Assembly: GCA_002409285.1 (NCBI GenBank)
Contig: DHUT01000100.1
Coordinates: 117,868-148,875, forward strand
Origin: Firmicutes bacterium UBA5227
GTDB taxonomy: Bacteria > Bacillota > Clostridia > Tissierellales > Sedimentibacteraceae
DNA length: 31,008 nt
Reading direction: 5' to 3'
Every line of letters starts with the position of its first letter. Position 1 is the stretch's first letter. Below, one piece after another: positions 30,987-31,008 of the stretch. The translations under genes and the position numbers were made by a program. The notes beneath the pieces are model-generated. The model was not told where the DNA came from. It saw only the letters and a list, made by a program, of their open reading frames with translations, and ran no database searches.

Positions 30987-31008
30987 TTACTGTTCACACC
31001 CTAACAGA

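Overview
The window is AT-rich, with Gram-positive style ribosome binding sites (GGAGG), a tyrosine T-box, a purine riboswitch, SpmA/SpmB spore-maturation proteins and atpZ/atpI at the head of an F-type ATP synthase operon. Together these point to an anaerobic, probably spore-forming member of the Clostridia. The genus cannot be fixed from sequence alone.

Layout. 1-432: first bases of a minus-strand gene with its promoter, three 31-bp tandem repeats and a terminator. 433-2162 (-): PbuG-type purine permease with a guanine-class riboswitch, terminator and promoter upstream. 2227-3875 (-): remains of a MacA/MacB-type efflux system in which a deletion joins the adaptor directly to the last half of the permease. 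4058-4983 (-): secreted CAP-domain protein. 5149-6674 (+): tyrosine T-box and tyrS. 6701-8579 (+): lipoprotein flavoprotein with an FMN-binding domain and a fumarate-reductase-like FAD domain. 8652-11768 (-): a four-gene run spmA, spmB, S66 LD-carboxypeptidase, D-aminopeptidase dppA. 12011-12613 (+): unknown membrane protein. 12626-14479 (-): OmpR-type regulator and short-loop sensor kinase.

14561-21839 (+): a DUF308/HdeD-like fragment followed by the complete operon atpZ-atpI-atpB-atpE-atpF-atpH-atpA-atpG-atpD-atpC. The c subunit has a residue pattern expected for Na+ binding and a degenerate glycine motif in helix 1. 22112-25158 (+): ECF sigma factor, small single-span protein (probable anti-sigma) and a 721-residue membrane-anchored TPR protein, translationally coupled and preceded by a classical ECF promoter that is probably autoregulated.

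25324-30986 (+): the most unusual part. An AgrA-like LytTR regulator and AgrC-like kinase, without agrB or agrD in the window, sit directly upstream of a promoter that has no good -35 but carries two 14-bp direct repeats 22 bp apart, as expected for a LytTR-activated promoter. It drives a secreted protein that is split by a frame change exactly at a T TTA AAC slippery heptamer with an upstream AGGAG, so it is either a programmed -1 frameshift or a frameshift mutation. Further genes are a single-pass membrane protein, an apparently N-truncated protein and a YwaF-like (TIGR02206) membrane protein whose only well-placed start codon is ATA.
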